Shown: positions 1-8,539 of the stretch, piece by piece
Numbering within the stretch: the first letter of the stretch is position 1
Layout: every line of letters begins with the position of its first letter
Assembly: GCF_000942395.1 (NCBI RefSeq)
Contig: NZ_LN812102.1
Location: 558,017-622,016 of the forward strand
DNA length: 64,000 bases
Source: Risungbinella massiliensis
Lineage (GTDB): Bacteria > Bacillota > Bacilli > Thermoactinomycetales > Thermoactinomycetaceae
Direction: 5' to 3'
The notes under the pieces: model-generated
Database searches by the model: none
The model's input: only the letters and a program-made list of their open reading frames with translations
Told to the model about the DNA's origin: nothing
Position numbers and translations under genes: made by a program

Positions 1-154
1 AAATACAAGGAAGCTATTAGCTATTACTCTATATTTCCTATATTCCGATTATTTTAATATCAGAATATCAGTGTGTACAAAGTATATTTTTTTGATTAAA
101 TCACATTCTAAATTAATCTTAGTACTTCAACTAATACTTGAGGATGGATCATAA

Positions 155-790
155 ATGGCACAATTACTGTACATTACGGCTCACCCAAATGAAGAAAATC
201 AATCTTTTAGTTTGTCTGTTGGAAAAGAATTTTGCACTGCTTATCAAGAGACCAACCCAAATGATGAAATAATCCATATCGATTTGTACAAAGAGTACAT
301 TCCAGCTATTGACTTGGATGTTTTTTCTGGTTGGGGTAAATTAGCGAAGGACTCTGAACTCGAACATTTATCAGCTGAGGAACAAAAGAAAGTATCACGT
401 CTTAATGAGTTATGCGCTCAATTTATTGCAGCCGATAAATACGTGTTTGTCAACCCAATGTGGAACTTTGCTTTCCCTCCCGTTTTAAAGGCATATATTG
501 ATGCAATCTGTGTAGCAGGAAAAACATTCCGATATACAGAAAATGGCCCAGTCGGTCTTTTAACAGACAAAAAAGCGTTCCATATTCAAGCTTGTGGTGG
601 AATCTACTCCTCTGGTCCCGCGGCTGAAATGGAAACAACCAACCGCTATCTAGGGAAAATAATGCAGTTTATCGGAGTTCCATCTTTTGATCGACTATTC
701 GTAGAAGGAATGGCTGCAATGCCAGAGAAAGCAGAAAGTATCAAGCAAGAAGCCATTCAAAAAGCGAAAGAAATGGCAAAAACATTCTAG
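155..790 (+). CDS. azoR: FMN-dependent NADH-azoreductase
   Basis: A 211-residue flavodoxin-fold protein of the AzoR/NQO family, expected to reduce azo dyes and quinones in the cytoplasm using NADH and FMN. The N-terminal strand with [13 protein letters not shown] is the phosphate-binding loop. The [17 protein letters not shown] stretch (about residues 103-119) and the [10 protein letters not shown] loop (about 146-155) are the other FMN contacts of the family. Length is typical. The ATG follows a GAGG element. It stands alone and ends at a strong terminator. In Bacillus such genes are induced by quinone or diamide stress; no clear operator was recognised here. Confidence 0.93.
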   Translation: MAQLLYITAHPNEENQSFSLSVGKEFCTAYQETNPNDEIIHIDLYKEYIPAIDLDVFSGWGKLAKDSELEHLSAEEQKKVSRLNELCAQFIAADKYVFVNPMWNFAFPPVLKAYIDAICVAGKTFRYTENGPVGLLTDKKAFHIQACGGIYSSGPAAEMETTNRYLGKIMQFIGVPSFDRLFVEGMAAMPEKAESIKQEAIQKAKEMAKTF

Positions 791-801
791 AGTAAATAGA
801 A

Positions 802-838
802 AAGAGACTAAACTCGCATATGAGTAGTCTCTTTTTTC
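802..838 (+). terminator. Rho-independent terminator of azoR
   Basis: Nine-base stem AAGAGACTA/TAGTCTCTT (802-810 with 825-833) followed by a T run. Confidence 0.85.
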
Positions 839-857
839 TTTATTTTGTTAGGTTAGC

Positions 858-1106
858 TTAATTCTCGTTGTACAGGATTTTTAAACAAGCTTCGTCTTGA
901 TCATCACACGAGATCCAATTAATATCTTCTAATTTAATATAAGCTTCTCCATTCGGCTCTCCAAAGTTGTCCACCACTGCGATCGTAATAAGATCTTCTT
1001 CTTTCTCCTGTATAAAGCCGATTACATCTTTTTCGTGACTATCCACAATTCCCACTGAAATTATAAGTTTATGTTTTTGTATAAACTCTAGAAAAGCTAT
1101 TAGCAT
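858..1106 (-). CDS. Small protein of unknown function, second of a paralogous pair
   Basis: An 82-residue acidic protein, not recognised. Its start overlaps the end of the upstream gene by 7 bp, so the two are translationally coupled. The layout is a short N-terminal helix, then alternating beta strands, ending in DINWISCDDQDEACLKILY. The upstream protein has the same layout, ending in VENVFQVNTDSQYIQKRVQKLY. This suggests a duplicated small beta-barrel (Sm- or SH3-like) fold; that is inference from pattern only. No signal peptide or membrane segment. Confidence 0.6.
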   Translation of the reverse strand: MLIAFLEFIQKHKLIISVGIVDSHEKDVIGFIQEKEEDLITIAVVDNFGEPNGEAYIKLEDINWISCDDQDEACLKILYNEN

Positions 1107-1393
1107 GTTTTCATTTTCACGTCAAACCGAATATGATTTGGTGCTTCTAATGTATATAATTTTTGCACTCTTTTTTGGATGTATTGACTATCTGTATTCA
1201 CTTGAAAAACATTTTCAACTTTATGCAAGGAGTACCCATCATATTTTCCATGACGAGAGATAGCTGCTAACAGTAAGTATTCTTCAGATACTTTCAATAC
1301 TTTCCCAAGATAGCATGTACTAATATCTGATAAATCCGTATAGATTTCTACTAACTGTTCTGATTCTATTAACTCTCGCAACCGGTGAATCAT
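1100..1393 (-). CDS. Small protein of unknown function, first of a paralogous pair
   Basis: A 97-residue protein, not recognised. A helix (MIHRLRELIESEQLVEIYT) precedes four or five predicted strands, including CYLGKVLKVSEEYLLLAAIS. The C-terminal 17 residues are basic and have no counterpart in the downstream paralogue. The shared layout and the 7-bp overlap with that gene argue for joint function. No Pfam family could be assigned by eye. Confidence 0.6.
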   Translation of the reverse strand: MIHRLRELIESEQLVEIYTDLSDISTCYLGKVLKVSEEYLLLAAISRHGKYDGYSLHKVENVFQVNTDSQYIQKRVQKLYTLEAPNHIRFDVKMKTC

Positions 1394-1442
1394 ATAAATT
1401 CCTCATTTCAAAAAAGGTATTATGTAATTCGGTAAATGTATT

Positions 1443-2246
1443 TCAATCCATTTCTTTACGAACTAGTTTTTTTTTAGTAACTGACCAGACTATTAAACCA
1501 ATCAAAAGGAATATCCCCATAGCAGTTCCGATCCAAACAGCCCAGTTCACCCATGTCCCCGGATATAAGAAGCTCGGCACCTGCTTGCTCAACAAAATTC
1601 GTTTTGGTTCGGCATAACGAAGGTTCCATATATAGGTTTGTTCTTCCTTTGATTCTATTATTTGATCTGCATTATGTTCTGTTAGGGAAACGGGTAAGGT
1701 AAGGAGCAGCCGAAATCGCATCTGATCAGTAAAAGCTCGGATCAATGCCTTTTCCCTACTAGTTATCCTTGAATCGGTTAGTTCAATTGTTGTATCTAAT
1801 TTTGGAGTAGTGGTATATATAGATCGCTCTTCCGAATAACCTCGGCGAACTTGTTTTACTAGAGTATCCAGAAATGGATTTGGATTGGAGCTAGGTGTCA
1901 AAACTTGTGTTGCCCCTCCTACTTGGGAAATACCAGTTTGAAAATCTAAATTATGAAATTCCTTTTGGAAATTTGGCACTTCCTTTTTAGCCTGAAAACC
2001 AATGCTATTGTTTGTAGTAACACGTTCTACTTGAAAACCCTTCTGTTTTAATTGTTCCTCCAACTTAACTCCATCCACTGTACTAAACCTTTCAAATTCA
2101 GGCCAAATCCACTTGTTAGTGTTAATATTCCAAATGATTAAACCGCTTCCATTTTTTTGTACTGTAAGATGTAAATCGGACTGCACACAACCTGTTAGAA
2201 TAAAACAAATCCCGATTATCAGACCGAACAAATATCCTTTTTGCAT
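1443..2246 (-). CDS. Membrane-anchored lipoprotein, LppM/DUF3153-like
   Basis: The start at 2246 is chosen because a GGGAGGC ribosome site lies just upstream and because it puts the lipobox LTGC directly behind a hydrophobic signal segment (FGLIIGICFILTGC). An upstream in-frame ATG at 2306 would add 20 hydrophilic residues. The 267-residue product has a lipidated N-terminus, an extracytoplasmic domain opening DLHLTVQKNGSGLIIW, and a C-terminal membrane helix (WAVWIGTAMGIFLLIGLIV) with a basic cytoplasmic tail. This is the layout of LppM/DUF3153 lipoproteins, whose role is unclear. The family call is tentative; the lipoprotein call is firm. Confidence 0.72.
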   Translation of the reverse strand: MQKGYLFGLIIGICFILTGCVQSDLHLTVQKNGSGLIIWNINTNKWIWPEFERFSTVDGVKLEEQLKQKGFQVERVTTNNSIGFQAKKEVPNFQKEFHNLDFQTGISQVGGATQVLTPSSNPNPFLDTLVKQVRRGYSEERSIYTTTPKLDTTIELTDSRITSREKALIRAFTDQMRFRLLLTLPVSLTEHNADQIIESKEEQTYIWNLRYAEPKRILLSKQVPSFLYPGTWVNWAVWIGTAMGIFLLIGLIVWSVTKKKLVRKEMD

Positions 2247-2402
2247 AAAAGCCTCCCTCTCTTCTTCACATTCAGTAAATGAAACATCAGAATTTTTTAT
2301 ATTCATCCCTTTTTATAGTAAAAATTTTATATTTATGTTATAAACAAAAAGGTTCTATCTATATGTCAGAAATTCTAACATCAATTCAAAGGAGGAATCC
2401 AT

Positions 2403-3812
2403 TTGTTTTGGGATCAAGTAAGTGAGTATGTGGCTTCGATCAACGATATCATCTGGACTTATCTCTTAATCGCCATTCTGATTGGAGTTGGACTCTACTT
2501 CTCTGTACGTTTGCGTTTTGTCCAATTTCGACAACTAGGAGAAATGATCCGACAAATGTCAGATGGGTTCCGATCATCTGGTAAAAAAGAAGGAGTTTCT
2601 TCTTTTCAAGCTTTTAGTATTAGTACTGCTTCACGAATCGGTGTAGGGAACCTAGCTGGGGTAGCGATGGCAATCTCCCTCGGTGGACCTGGTGCTGTTT
2701 TTTGGATGTGGCTGATTGCCATTATTGGTAGTGCATCTGCTTTTGTGGAAAGCACCTTAGCTCAGATCTATAAAGTGCGTGATGGAGAAACCTTCCGTGG
2801 TGGACCTGCTTATTATATGGAAAAAGGGCTAAACAAACGTTGGATGGGTATAACTTTTGCTGTTCTCATTACAATGAGTTTTGGATTGGTCTTTAATGCA
2901 GTACAAGCCAACACAATCACCCTCGCCTTTCAACCATTTGGAATCGATCGTGCTACCATGGGAATTGTGATCGCCATCATTATTGGAATTGTTATCTTTG
3001 GTGGAGTGAAAAGAATTGCTCGGACAGCAGAGATGATCGTTCCGGCTATGGCGATTGTCTATATTGCAGTTGCTATGTTCGTCATGCTGAAAAATATTAC
3101 CCTTATTCCTAGTGTTTTCTCTAGTATCTTTGCCCATGCTTTTGGACTAGAAGCGATCGCAGGTGGTGGAGTTGGTGCTGCTATGCTAGAAGGCATCAAA
3201 CGTGGTCTCTTTACCAACGAGGCTGGAATGGGATCGGCACCTAATGCAGCAGCAACTGCAAACGTTTCACACCCAGTAAAACAAGGATTTATTCAAGCAC
3301 TCAGTGCATTGAGCGATACCCTACTAGTCTGTAGTTCTACCGCTTTTATCGTCCTCTTCTCCGGAGTGGATCTCCAAAACAGTTCAGAAGGTATTTCCTT
3401 AACTCAGGCTGCACTAAGCTCCCAGATTGGACCATGGGCTTCTTACTTTATCGCTGGTGCAATTCTCCTATTTGCCTTTACTACCTTAATTGGAAACTAC
3501 TACTACGGTGAAACCAATATTGAGTTCCTAGGACGAAAAAAAGGCTGGGTAGTACTATATCGTGTTGCAGCAATCGGAATGATCTTATTTGGCTCCGTTG
3601 CCAAAGTTCAGTTAGTTTGGGATCTGGCCGATCTCTTTATGGGTGCAATGGCGTTAATTAACTTGATTGCTATTTTCCTCTTGGGTAAACATGCATTTGC
3701 TGCTTTAAAAGATTACAATCGTCAGCGAAAATTAGGGAAAGATCCAGTTTTTGAGATAGAAAATTTCCCTGAATTACAGAAGCAAAATCTCGATGTTTGG
3801 AAAAAGAAATAG
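2403..3812 (+). CDS. Sodium:alanine symporter family (AGCS) transporter
   Basis: A 469-residue membrane protein of the AGCS family, which takes up alanine, glycine or glutamine with Na+. About 10-11 hydrophobic helices are visible. Family motifs include SISTASRIGVGNLAGVA (about residues 76-92) and GLFTNEAGMGSAPNAAATA (about 269-287). It starts with TTG at 2403; GGAGG lies 7 bases upstream and no better start is present. Bacillus relatives are AlsT and YrbD. Substrate cannot be decided from sequence. Monocistronic, ending at a terminator shared with the convergent gene. Confidence 0.92.
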   Translation: MFWDQVSEYVASINDIIWTYLLIAILIGVGLYFSVRLRFVQFRQLGEMIRQMSDGFRSSGKKEGVSSFQAFSISTASRIGVGNLAGVAMAISLGGPGAVFWMWLIAIIGSASAFVESTLAQIYKVRDGETFRGGPAYYMEKGLNKRWMGITFAVLITMSFGLVFNAVQANTITLAFQPFGIDRATMGIVIAIIIGIVIFGGVKRIARTAEMIVPAMAIVYIAVAMFVMLKNITLIPSVFSSIFAHAFGLEAIAGGGVGAAMLEGIKRGLFTNEAGMGSAPNAAATANVSHPVKQGFIQALSALSDTLLVCSSTAFIVLFSGVDLQNSSEGISLTQAALSSQIGPWASYFIAGAILLFAFTTLIGNYYYGETNIEFLGRKKGWVVLYRVAAIGMILFGSVAKVQLVWDLADLFMGAMALINLIAIFLLGKHAFAALKDYNRQRKLGKDPVFEIENFPELQKQNLDVWKKK

Positions 3813-3824
3813 ATACCACACATA

Positions 3825-3862
3825 AAAACGCAAACTCTCCCAAAGAGTTCTGCGTTTTTTTT
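3825..3862. terminator. Bidirectional terminator between convergent genes
   Basis: Stem AAAACGCAAACTCT with AGAGTTCTGCGTTTT, flanked by an A run on the left and a T run on the right. It serves the symporter on the plus strand and may end minus-strand transcription as well. Confidence 0.75.
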
Positions 3863-4334
3863 AATTCATTTCTGCTTCTTGTTTTACTTTATCCGAAAAC
3901 ACGTTTTTTTCCTTCTCCATGATTTTGATTTTCCTTCCTAGCAAAAACGCAGACCAACAAATCCAGATCTGGGAGCCAGGCCAGTCTAGAAGATTAAAAG
4001 AAAATAAAGAAAATAAGTCCGTCAATAGACGTTGCCATTCATCTGAGAAGACACCTAACAATGGAAAAAATAGTGGTAGATGTAAAACAGCAAGTACCAA
4101 TGAAGCTTCGTTGGAGCGAAAACGATAGACCTGCTTGGCTACAGAACCTAAGCTAAAATAGAGAAACAGGGTGACAATCCCGGTCATGATCACTGTCCAC
4201 TCCATCATCAGACTTGCAAGATCATTGGTTGGGAACCAAATCGATATGAAAAAGGGAAAGACCCATGTTTTTAAACTGATGAGACTGGCGAGTACCAATG
4301 AGCACTCCAACCAGAAACGAGTATAGGACTTCAT
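3861..4334 (-). CDS. Four-helix membrane protein of unknown function
   Basis: A 157-residue protein with four hydrophobic segments (about residues 8-32, 44-66, 78-96 and 108-130) and a charged C-terminal tail (KIKIMEKEKNVFSDKVKQEA). Not recognised. The start follows GGAGGG a few bases upstream. The gene lies downstream of aroA in the same direction but behind aroA's terminator, so it is probably transcribed separately. Confidence 0.6.
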   Translation of the reverse strand: MKSYTRFWLECSLVLASLISLKTWVFPFFISIWFPTNDLASLMMEWTVIMTGIVTLFLYFSLGSVAKQVYRFRSNEASLVLAVLHLPLFFPLLGVFSDEWQRLLTDLFSLFSFNLLDWPGSQIWICWSAFLLGRKIKIMEKEKNVFSDKVKQEAEMN

Positions 4335-4398
4335 TAGACAACCCTCCTGCTAAGAACAAACTATGAATGGAGAAGGAAAAGCAGAACCAATATACAAA

Positions 4399-4450
4399 AG
4401 AAAAACTGTTGACTCGAAAGCCAACAGTCACTGTCCGATTATGCGGACAA
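4399..4450 (-). terminator. Terminator downstream of aroA
   Basis: Read on the minus strand: a first hairpin with TGTCCG/CGGACA arms (4432-4449), then a second stem CTGTTG/CAACAG (4405-4426) followed by TTTTTCTTTT. Confidence 0.75.
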
Positions 4451-4515
4451 AGGACAGGAGTGGAGAGAAACCATACTGTACGATTATTATATTTGGAAAT
4501 ATATGGTTGGTCAAT

Positions 4516-5817
4516 TTATTTTTTTGAAGAAGATTGAATCTCCTCTAAAAAAGAAGCAAACGCTGGGAAAGAGACTTGTATTGCCTCTGCTCCTTGTATG
4601 GTTACAGGTTCATTTGCCACTAGTCCTGCAATTGCCAACGCCATCCCCACCCGATGATCTCCATGACTATGACAAAGTCCTCCATTAAGTGGCGTAGGAC
4701 CTACAATCCGCATTCCATCTTCTGTCTCTTCAATCTGAGCACCTAATTTCCGAAGTTCTTGCACCATAACCGAGATGCGATTGGTCTCTTTCACTTTTAA
4801 CTCTTCTGCATTACGGATAATAGTTGTTCCTTCTGCTTGTGTCGCGATTACTGCTAAAATAGGAAGTTCATCAATTAACCGAGGGATCAGGTCTCCTCCT
4901 ATTTCCACGCCTTTAAGCCCATCTGTCTGTATCGTAACCTTGCCTACTGGCTCGTCTCCCCAATTTTCCATACATTCTATTGTAATTTCTGCACCCATGA
5001 GAGACAAAACGTCCAATATGCCTGTACGGGTAGGATTGAGCCCTAACGACTCAACCGTCACCTTACTTCCTGGCTTTATTACAGATGCTGCAAATAAAAA
5101 AGCAGCGGATGAAATATCACCTGGTACGCAAATATGAGTTCCCTGAAGAGTTTGTCCACCCATTATCGAAACAGTTTTATGAGAAGTGGTGAGGTCTATT
5201 CCAAAAGAACCTAGCATCCGTTCAGTATGATCACGAGATTTCGCTGGTTCTGTAACAGATGTTATTCCACTTGCTTGTAATCCAGCTAACAGGATCGCAG
5301 ATTTGACTTGTGCGCTAGCTATGGGGGTTGGGTAATGAATGCCTTTGAGCGAAGCACCTTGGATTACAACCGGAGCAAACCGCCCTTGTCCTCTACCTAA
5401 AATGTTTGCTCCCATTTTAAGAAGTGGCTGGACTACTCGATCCATTGGTCGTCGTGCAATGGAGGTATCACCCGTTAACACAGACAGTCCCTTTCCACCT
5501 GCTAAGAGTCCCATTAAAAGGCGAATTGTCGTTCCGGAATTACCAACATCCATTGGTTGAGTAGCTTCTTGCAGTCCCTCTATTCCATTTCCATGTATTT
5601 TTAAGTCGGTATCTGTAATTTGTTCGATCTTGACTCCTAATTGCCTTATACAACGAATAGTGGACAAACAATCTGCTCCTGCGAGAAAGTTTTGAACTGT
5701 AGTCATTCCATGTGCAATAGAGCCCAATAGCACAGCCCGATGGGAAATAGATTTATCTCCTGGTACTATTCCACTCCACTCAAATTCTGAGACGGGAAAA
5801 GTCGTGATTTGTTGCAA
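4516..5817 (-). CDS. aroA: 3-phosphoshikimate 1-carboxyvinyltransferase (EPSP synthase), class II motifs
   Basis: Sixth step of the shikimate pathway, joining PEP to shikimate-3-phosphate. The 433-residue length is normal. The N-terminal GDKSISHRA binds PEP and substrate. The four motifs used to define class II enzymes are all present: GDKSI, SAQVK, RDHTE and NPTR. The loop reads VGNSGTTIR. Class II enzymes are generally poorly inhibited by glyphosate. Gene follows hisC after a 119-bp gap containing a hairpin. Product goes to chorismate synthase (aroC in this window). Confidence 0.96.
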   Translation of the reverse strand: MQQITTFPVSEFEWSGIVPGDKSISHRAVLLGSIAHGMTTVQNFLAGADCLSTIRCIRQLGVKIEQITDTDLKIHGNGIEGLQEATQPMDVGNSGTTIRLLMGLLAGGKGLSVLTGDTSIARRPMDRVVQPLLKMGANILGRGQGRFAPVVIQGASLKGIHYPTPIASAQVKSAILLAGLQASGITSVTEPAKSRDHTERMLGSFGIDLTTSHKTVSIMGGQTLQGTHICVPGDISSAAFLFAASVIKPGSKVTVESLGLNPTRTGILDVLSLMGAEITIECMENWGDEPVGKVTIQTDGLKGVEIGGDLIPRLIDELPILAVIATQAEGTTIIRNAEELKVKETNRISVMVQELRKLGAQIEETEDGMRIVGPTPLNGGLCHSHGDHRVGMALAIAGLVANEPVTIQGAEAIQVSFPAFASFLEEIQSSSKK

Positions 5818-5861
5818 TGAAGTTCCTTCTTTCCAACAGTTATATTGAGTCTATCACTTCA

Positions 5862-5922
5862 AAAATCTGGATAAGACTTGTTCTGTTCCTTCTGACTGGG
5901 TCACTCCCCAAATCCAGATTTT
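5862..5922 (-). other. Intercistronic hairpin between hisC and aroA
   Basis: Perfect 11-bp inverted repeat AAAATCTGGAT/ATCCAGATTTT with a 39-nt loop. On the minus strand the second arm is followed by TTTTGAAG. It could act as a weak terminator or an RNA-processing site that sets the aroA level relative to hisC. Confidence 0.5.
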
Positions 5923-5936
5923 CTCCGTTTAGACTA

Positions 5937-7028
5937 CTATTCGGATACCTGGATCCAATTGGTCAGCACTTTGAGGAACTCTTCATTTTCCTCCCTTGTC
6001 CCCACACTAACCCGCAAATGATTTGGGAAACCTAGGAGATTACCTGGACGAACAATAATTCCTTGTTTGAGTAATGCCTGGAAGCCTTCTTCAGACGGAC
6101 GACCTGTATCAAACAAGATAAAGTTACCGTGTGGCTCTAAGTAGCGCAGACCCAAGTCAGTGAGCTTTTCTTTGATCACTTTTAGCCCCATGCGATTTTG
6201 GATACGACAATAGTTCACAAATGTTTGATCCTCGATCGCTGCGATCGCTGCAATTTGCGAAAGACGCCCCACATTAAATGGGTCTCGTACTTTTTGTAAC
6301 TCTTGGATTACATCTGGATGAGCGATTCCGTAACCAACACGTAACGCTGCTAGTCCATATATCTTGGAAAAAGTTCGAAGGATCACGATCTGTGGATTGT
6401 AATCCAATAGTGATATAGAATCTGGATAATCTGGATCGTCTACGTATTCCACATAAGCTTCATCTAAGATAATCAACACTTGTGGTGGTACTTCATCTAA
6501 AAAGGCTTGTAACTCCGCCTCATGAAAAATGGTTCCAGTGGGGTTATCTGGATTGCATAAAAAGACCAGTTTCGTTTTTTCTGTGATGGCCGCAAGCATA
6601 CCTTGGAGATCATGTTTACCGTCCAGTAGAGGTACTTTTACTGGCACTCCTCCATCGATCCGTACATTGGTTTCATAACGAGGAAAAGTATGCTCCGCCA
6701 TAACCGCTTCCTCGCCTGCTTCTAGGTATGCTCTGGTGAGTAACCGAATTACTTCATCTGATCCATTACCAAAGATGAGACGGCGCGGGTCGACTTCTAC
6801 TTGTTCTGCTACTTTCTCTTTCAATAGAGGTGCATCGCCTTCTGGATAGAGGGCTAAATCAAATTTTGCTTTCTCGATCGCTTCCCATACATAACGGGAA
6901 GAACCGAATGGGTTCTCATTAGATGCCAATTTTATTGTTTTTTCAAAGCCATGCTCTCGTTTTACTTCTTCGATTGGTTTTCCTGGTTGGTATACACCAA
7001 GCCCTTGGATAGAATTTTTTGATTGCAA
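5937..7028 (-). CDS. hisC: Histidinol-phosphate aminotransferase
   Basis: A 363-residue class I/II PLP aminotransferase. In Bacillus the enzyme of this locus serves both histidine synthesis and the last step of tyrosine/phenylalanine synthesis. Visible family features are NENPFGS near the N-terminus, NPDNPTG, DEAYVEY and the PLP-lysine motif RTFSKIYGLAALRVGYG. The start is TTG at 7028, with AGGTGG upstream. It sits next to aroA as in the B. subtilis aromatic supraoperon, but tyrA, which lies between them there, is absent. Confidence 0.95.
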   Translation of the reverse strand: MQSKNSIQGLGVYQPGKPIEEVKREHGFEKTIKLASNENPFGSSRYVWEAIEKAKFDLALYPEGDAPLLKEKVAEQVEVDPRRLIFGNGSDEVIRLLTRAYLEAGEEAVMAEHTFPRYETNVRIDGGVPVKVPLLDGKHDLQGMLAAITEKTKLVFLCNPDNPTGTIFHEAELQAFLDEVPPQVLIILDEAYVEYVDDPDYPDSISLLDYNPQIVILRTFSKIYGLAALRVGYGIAHPDVIQELQKVRDPFNVGRLSQIAAIAAIEDQTFVNYCRIQNRMGLKVIKEKLTDLGLRYLEPHGNFILFDTGRPSEEGFQALLKQGIIVRPGNLLGFPNHLRVSVGTREENEEFLKVLTNWIQVSE

Positions 7029-7204
7029 GGGAAGCCACCTGCCTCTTTAAAATAATAATAATCCTATCTTACAGTAGTTAGCAGCATATTTCCTATAATT
7101 TAATTTTATTAATTTATCAATATCGAAAGTTTCTTGGCTCATCATTTCAAAAAATGAGAAGCCAAAAAAGGGAAATGATACAATATAGTGGAGGAGGGAA
7201 ATGA

Positions 7205-7978
7205 ATGCTGAAGAAATTTCTTGCTTCTATTGGAGTAGGTAATGCCAAAATCGATCTTATGTTGGATCAATCCCAACTTACCATGGGGGAGACCATAACT
7301 GGACATATTCATGTAATAGGGGGCGACGTAGAACAAAAAGTAGACGGCTTATCTGTCGGATTTCGTGTCGCTTCTCGTTATAGCAATGGGGATCAAACTG
7401 TTCATGTGGATGAAAAAGTAGCGGACATCCCCATTACGCGAGATCAATTTGTCTTACAACCTAGGGAACAACGTGAATACCCATTTCACTTTACATGTCC
7501 TCATGGGATCCCAGTTAGCTCTGTAACGACAGGCTATTATTTTCAGACCAGTTTGGAAATCGATTTTGGAGTAGACGCGAAAGATCGGGATTACGTAACA
7601 GTGCTACCAAATGGATTGCAAAAAAACTTTTTTGAAGGATTTTCTCGTCTTGGGTTTACTCACTTTGGAGAAGGTTATACAGGACAGCGACGTGACACTC
7701 AGATTGTCCAGTTCCGCCCTACATCTTGGTTAGCAGGAGAATATGATGAGATCGTCTTTATGTACCAACCTGGCAATACACAAAGCCATGTCAGCGGCAA
7801 CTTTGAATTAGATAAGAGAAACCGTGGACTGGGAGGGTTTTTAGCAGATCAATTAGACCTAGACGAACGCAAAGGATACTTTTCCTTCACTTCTAGCCAG
7901 TTAGCCACACCTGAGACTGCCGAACAAACCATTCGCAACTTTATTATTGAGAAATCAAAAGGATTAATTAGTGGATAG
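7205..7978 (+). CDS. spo0M: Sporulation-control protein Spo0M
   Basis: A 257-residue arrestin-like protein. Spo0M affects sporulation entry and cell division in B. subtilis. Opening MLKKFLASIGVGNAKIDLML and the TMGETITGHIHVIGG strand are characteristic, as is the SVTTGYYFQTSLEIDFGVDAKD region. No signal peptide, so cytoplasmic. Start follows GGAGGAGGG. Monocistronic with its own terminator. It lies divergent from hisC. Confidence 0.93.
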   Translation: MLKKFLASIGVGNAKIDLMLDQSQLTMGETITGHIHVIGGDVEQKVDGLSVGFRVASRYSNGDQTVHVDEKVADIPITRDQFVLQPREQREYPFHFTCPHGIPVSSVTTGYYFQTSLEIDFGVDAKDRDYVTVLPNGLQKNFFEGFSRLGFTHFGEGYTGQRRDTQIVQFRPTSWLAGEYDEIVFMYQPGNTQSHVSGNFELDKRNRGLGGFLADQLDLDERKGYFSFTSSQLATPETAEQTIRNFIIEKSKGLISG

Positions 7979-7982
7979 TACG

Positions 7983-8023
7983 AAAAAAGGAAGGCGTACC
8001 ATTTGGTGACGCCTTCCTTTTTT
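7983..8023 (+). terminator. Terminator of spo0M
   Basis: Stem AAGGAAGGCGT/ACGCCTTCCTT with T run; 11-nt loop. Confidence 0.9.
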
Positions 8024-8185
8024 CATCTACTTCTTTTTTTAGATATCTTAATGGATAATGTTGATTTAATGAAATAAAGACCCCAATTGTTGAGTTGAAA
8101 ATATTTAAAAAGGATAAACATTGTAGAAAATATCAACAGAGTTATTTAACATAGCTATTTTTTATTAGCTACTTCTAAAACAGTA

Positions 8186-8365
8186 TTAGTTTTTTGGTTT
8201 TTCCAATATTATTTCATAATAGTGTGAATTCCCTCCACTACTGGGTGCAAAAATTTGTACGAGTCTCCATCCTTGGCGTGCATGTTCTTCGATTATGGCT
8301 TGATAATCCTCTTTTACCCCACCAAATATTTTTACTCCAAGGCGAATAAATTTATATTCAAACAC
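8186..8365 (-). CDS. DUF4177 domain protein (small)
   Basis: A 59-residue gene found by reading the minus strand; it starts with GTG at 8365 behind a GGAGGAGGA ribosome site. The product opens VFEYKFIRL, then has DYQAIIEEHARQGWRLVQI and ends HYYEIILEKPKN. This is the compact beta-alpha-beta pattern of DUF4177, a family of short cytoplasmic proteins of unknown role in Firmicutes. The strong ribosome site and full domain make it a real gene despite its size. Confidence 0.8.
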   Translation of the reverse strand: MFEYKFIRLGVKIFGGVKEDYQAIIEEHARQGWRLVQIFAPSSGGNSHYYEIILEKPKN

Positions 8366-8539
8366 AGAAATCTTCCTCCTCCAATAAAAAATTCTTCCAT
8401 AATAGTACCCGATAGGAAAGCTCCAAAAACAGAATTATATTAATGTTCCGATGTTCGATCCTAATAAAAATATTGTGCTAAACTAACAAAAACGAACTAT
8501 ATAGCAACATAAAAGATAACAAATGAGAGGAATACATTT

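Noticed and set aside
121-138. Imperfect palindrome AGTACTTCAACTAATACT before azoR as a YodB-type operator
   Set aside because: Only the outer four bases of each half match; too weak to call.
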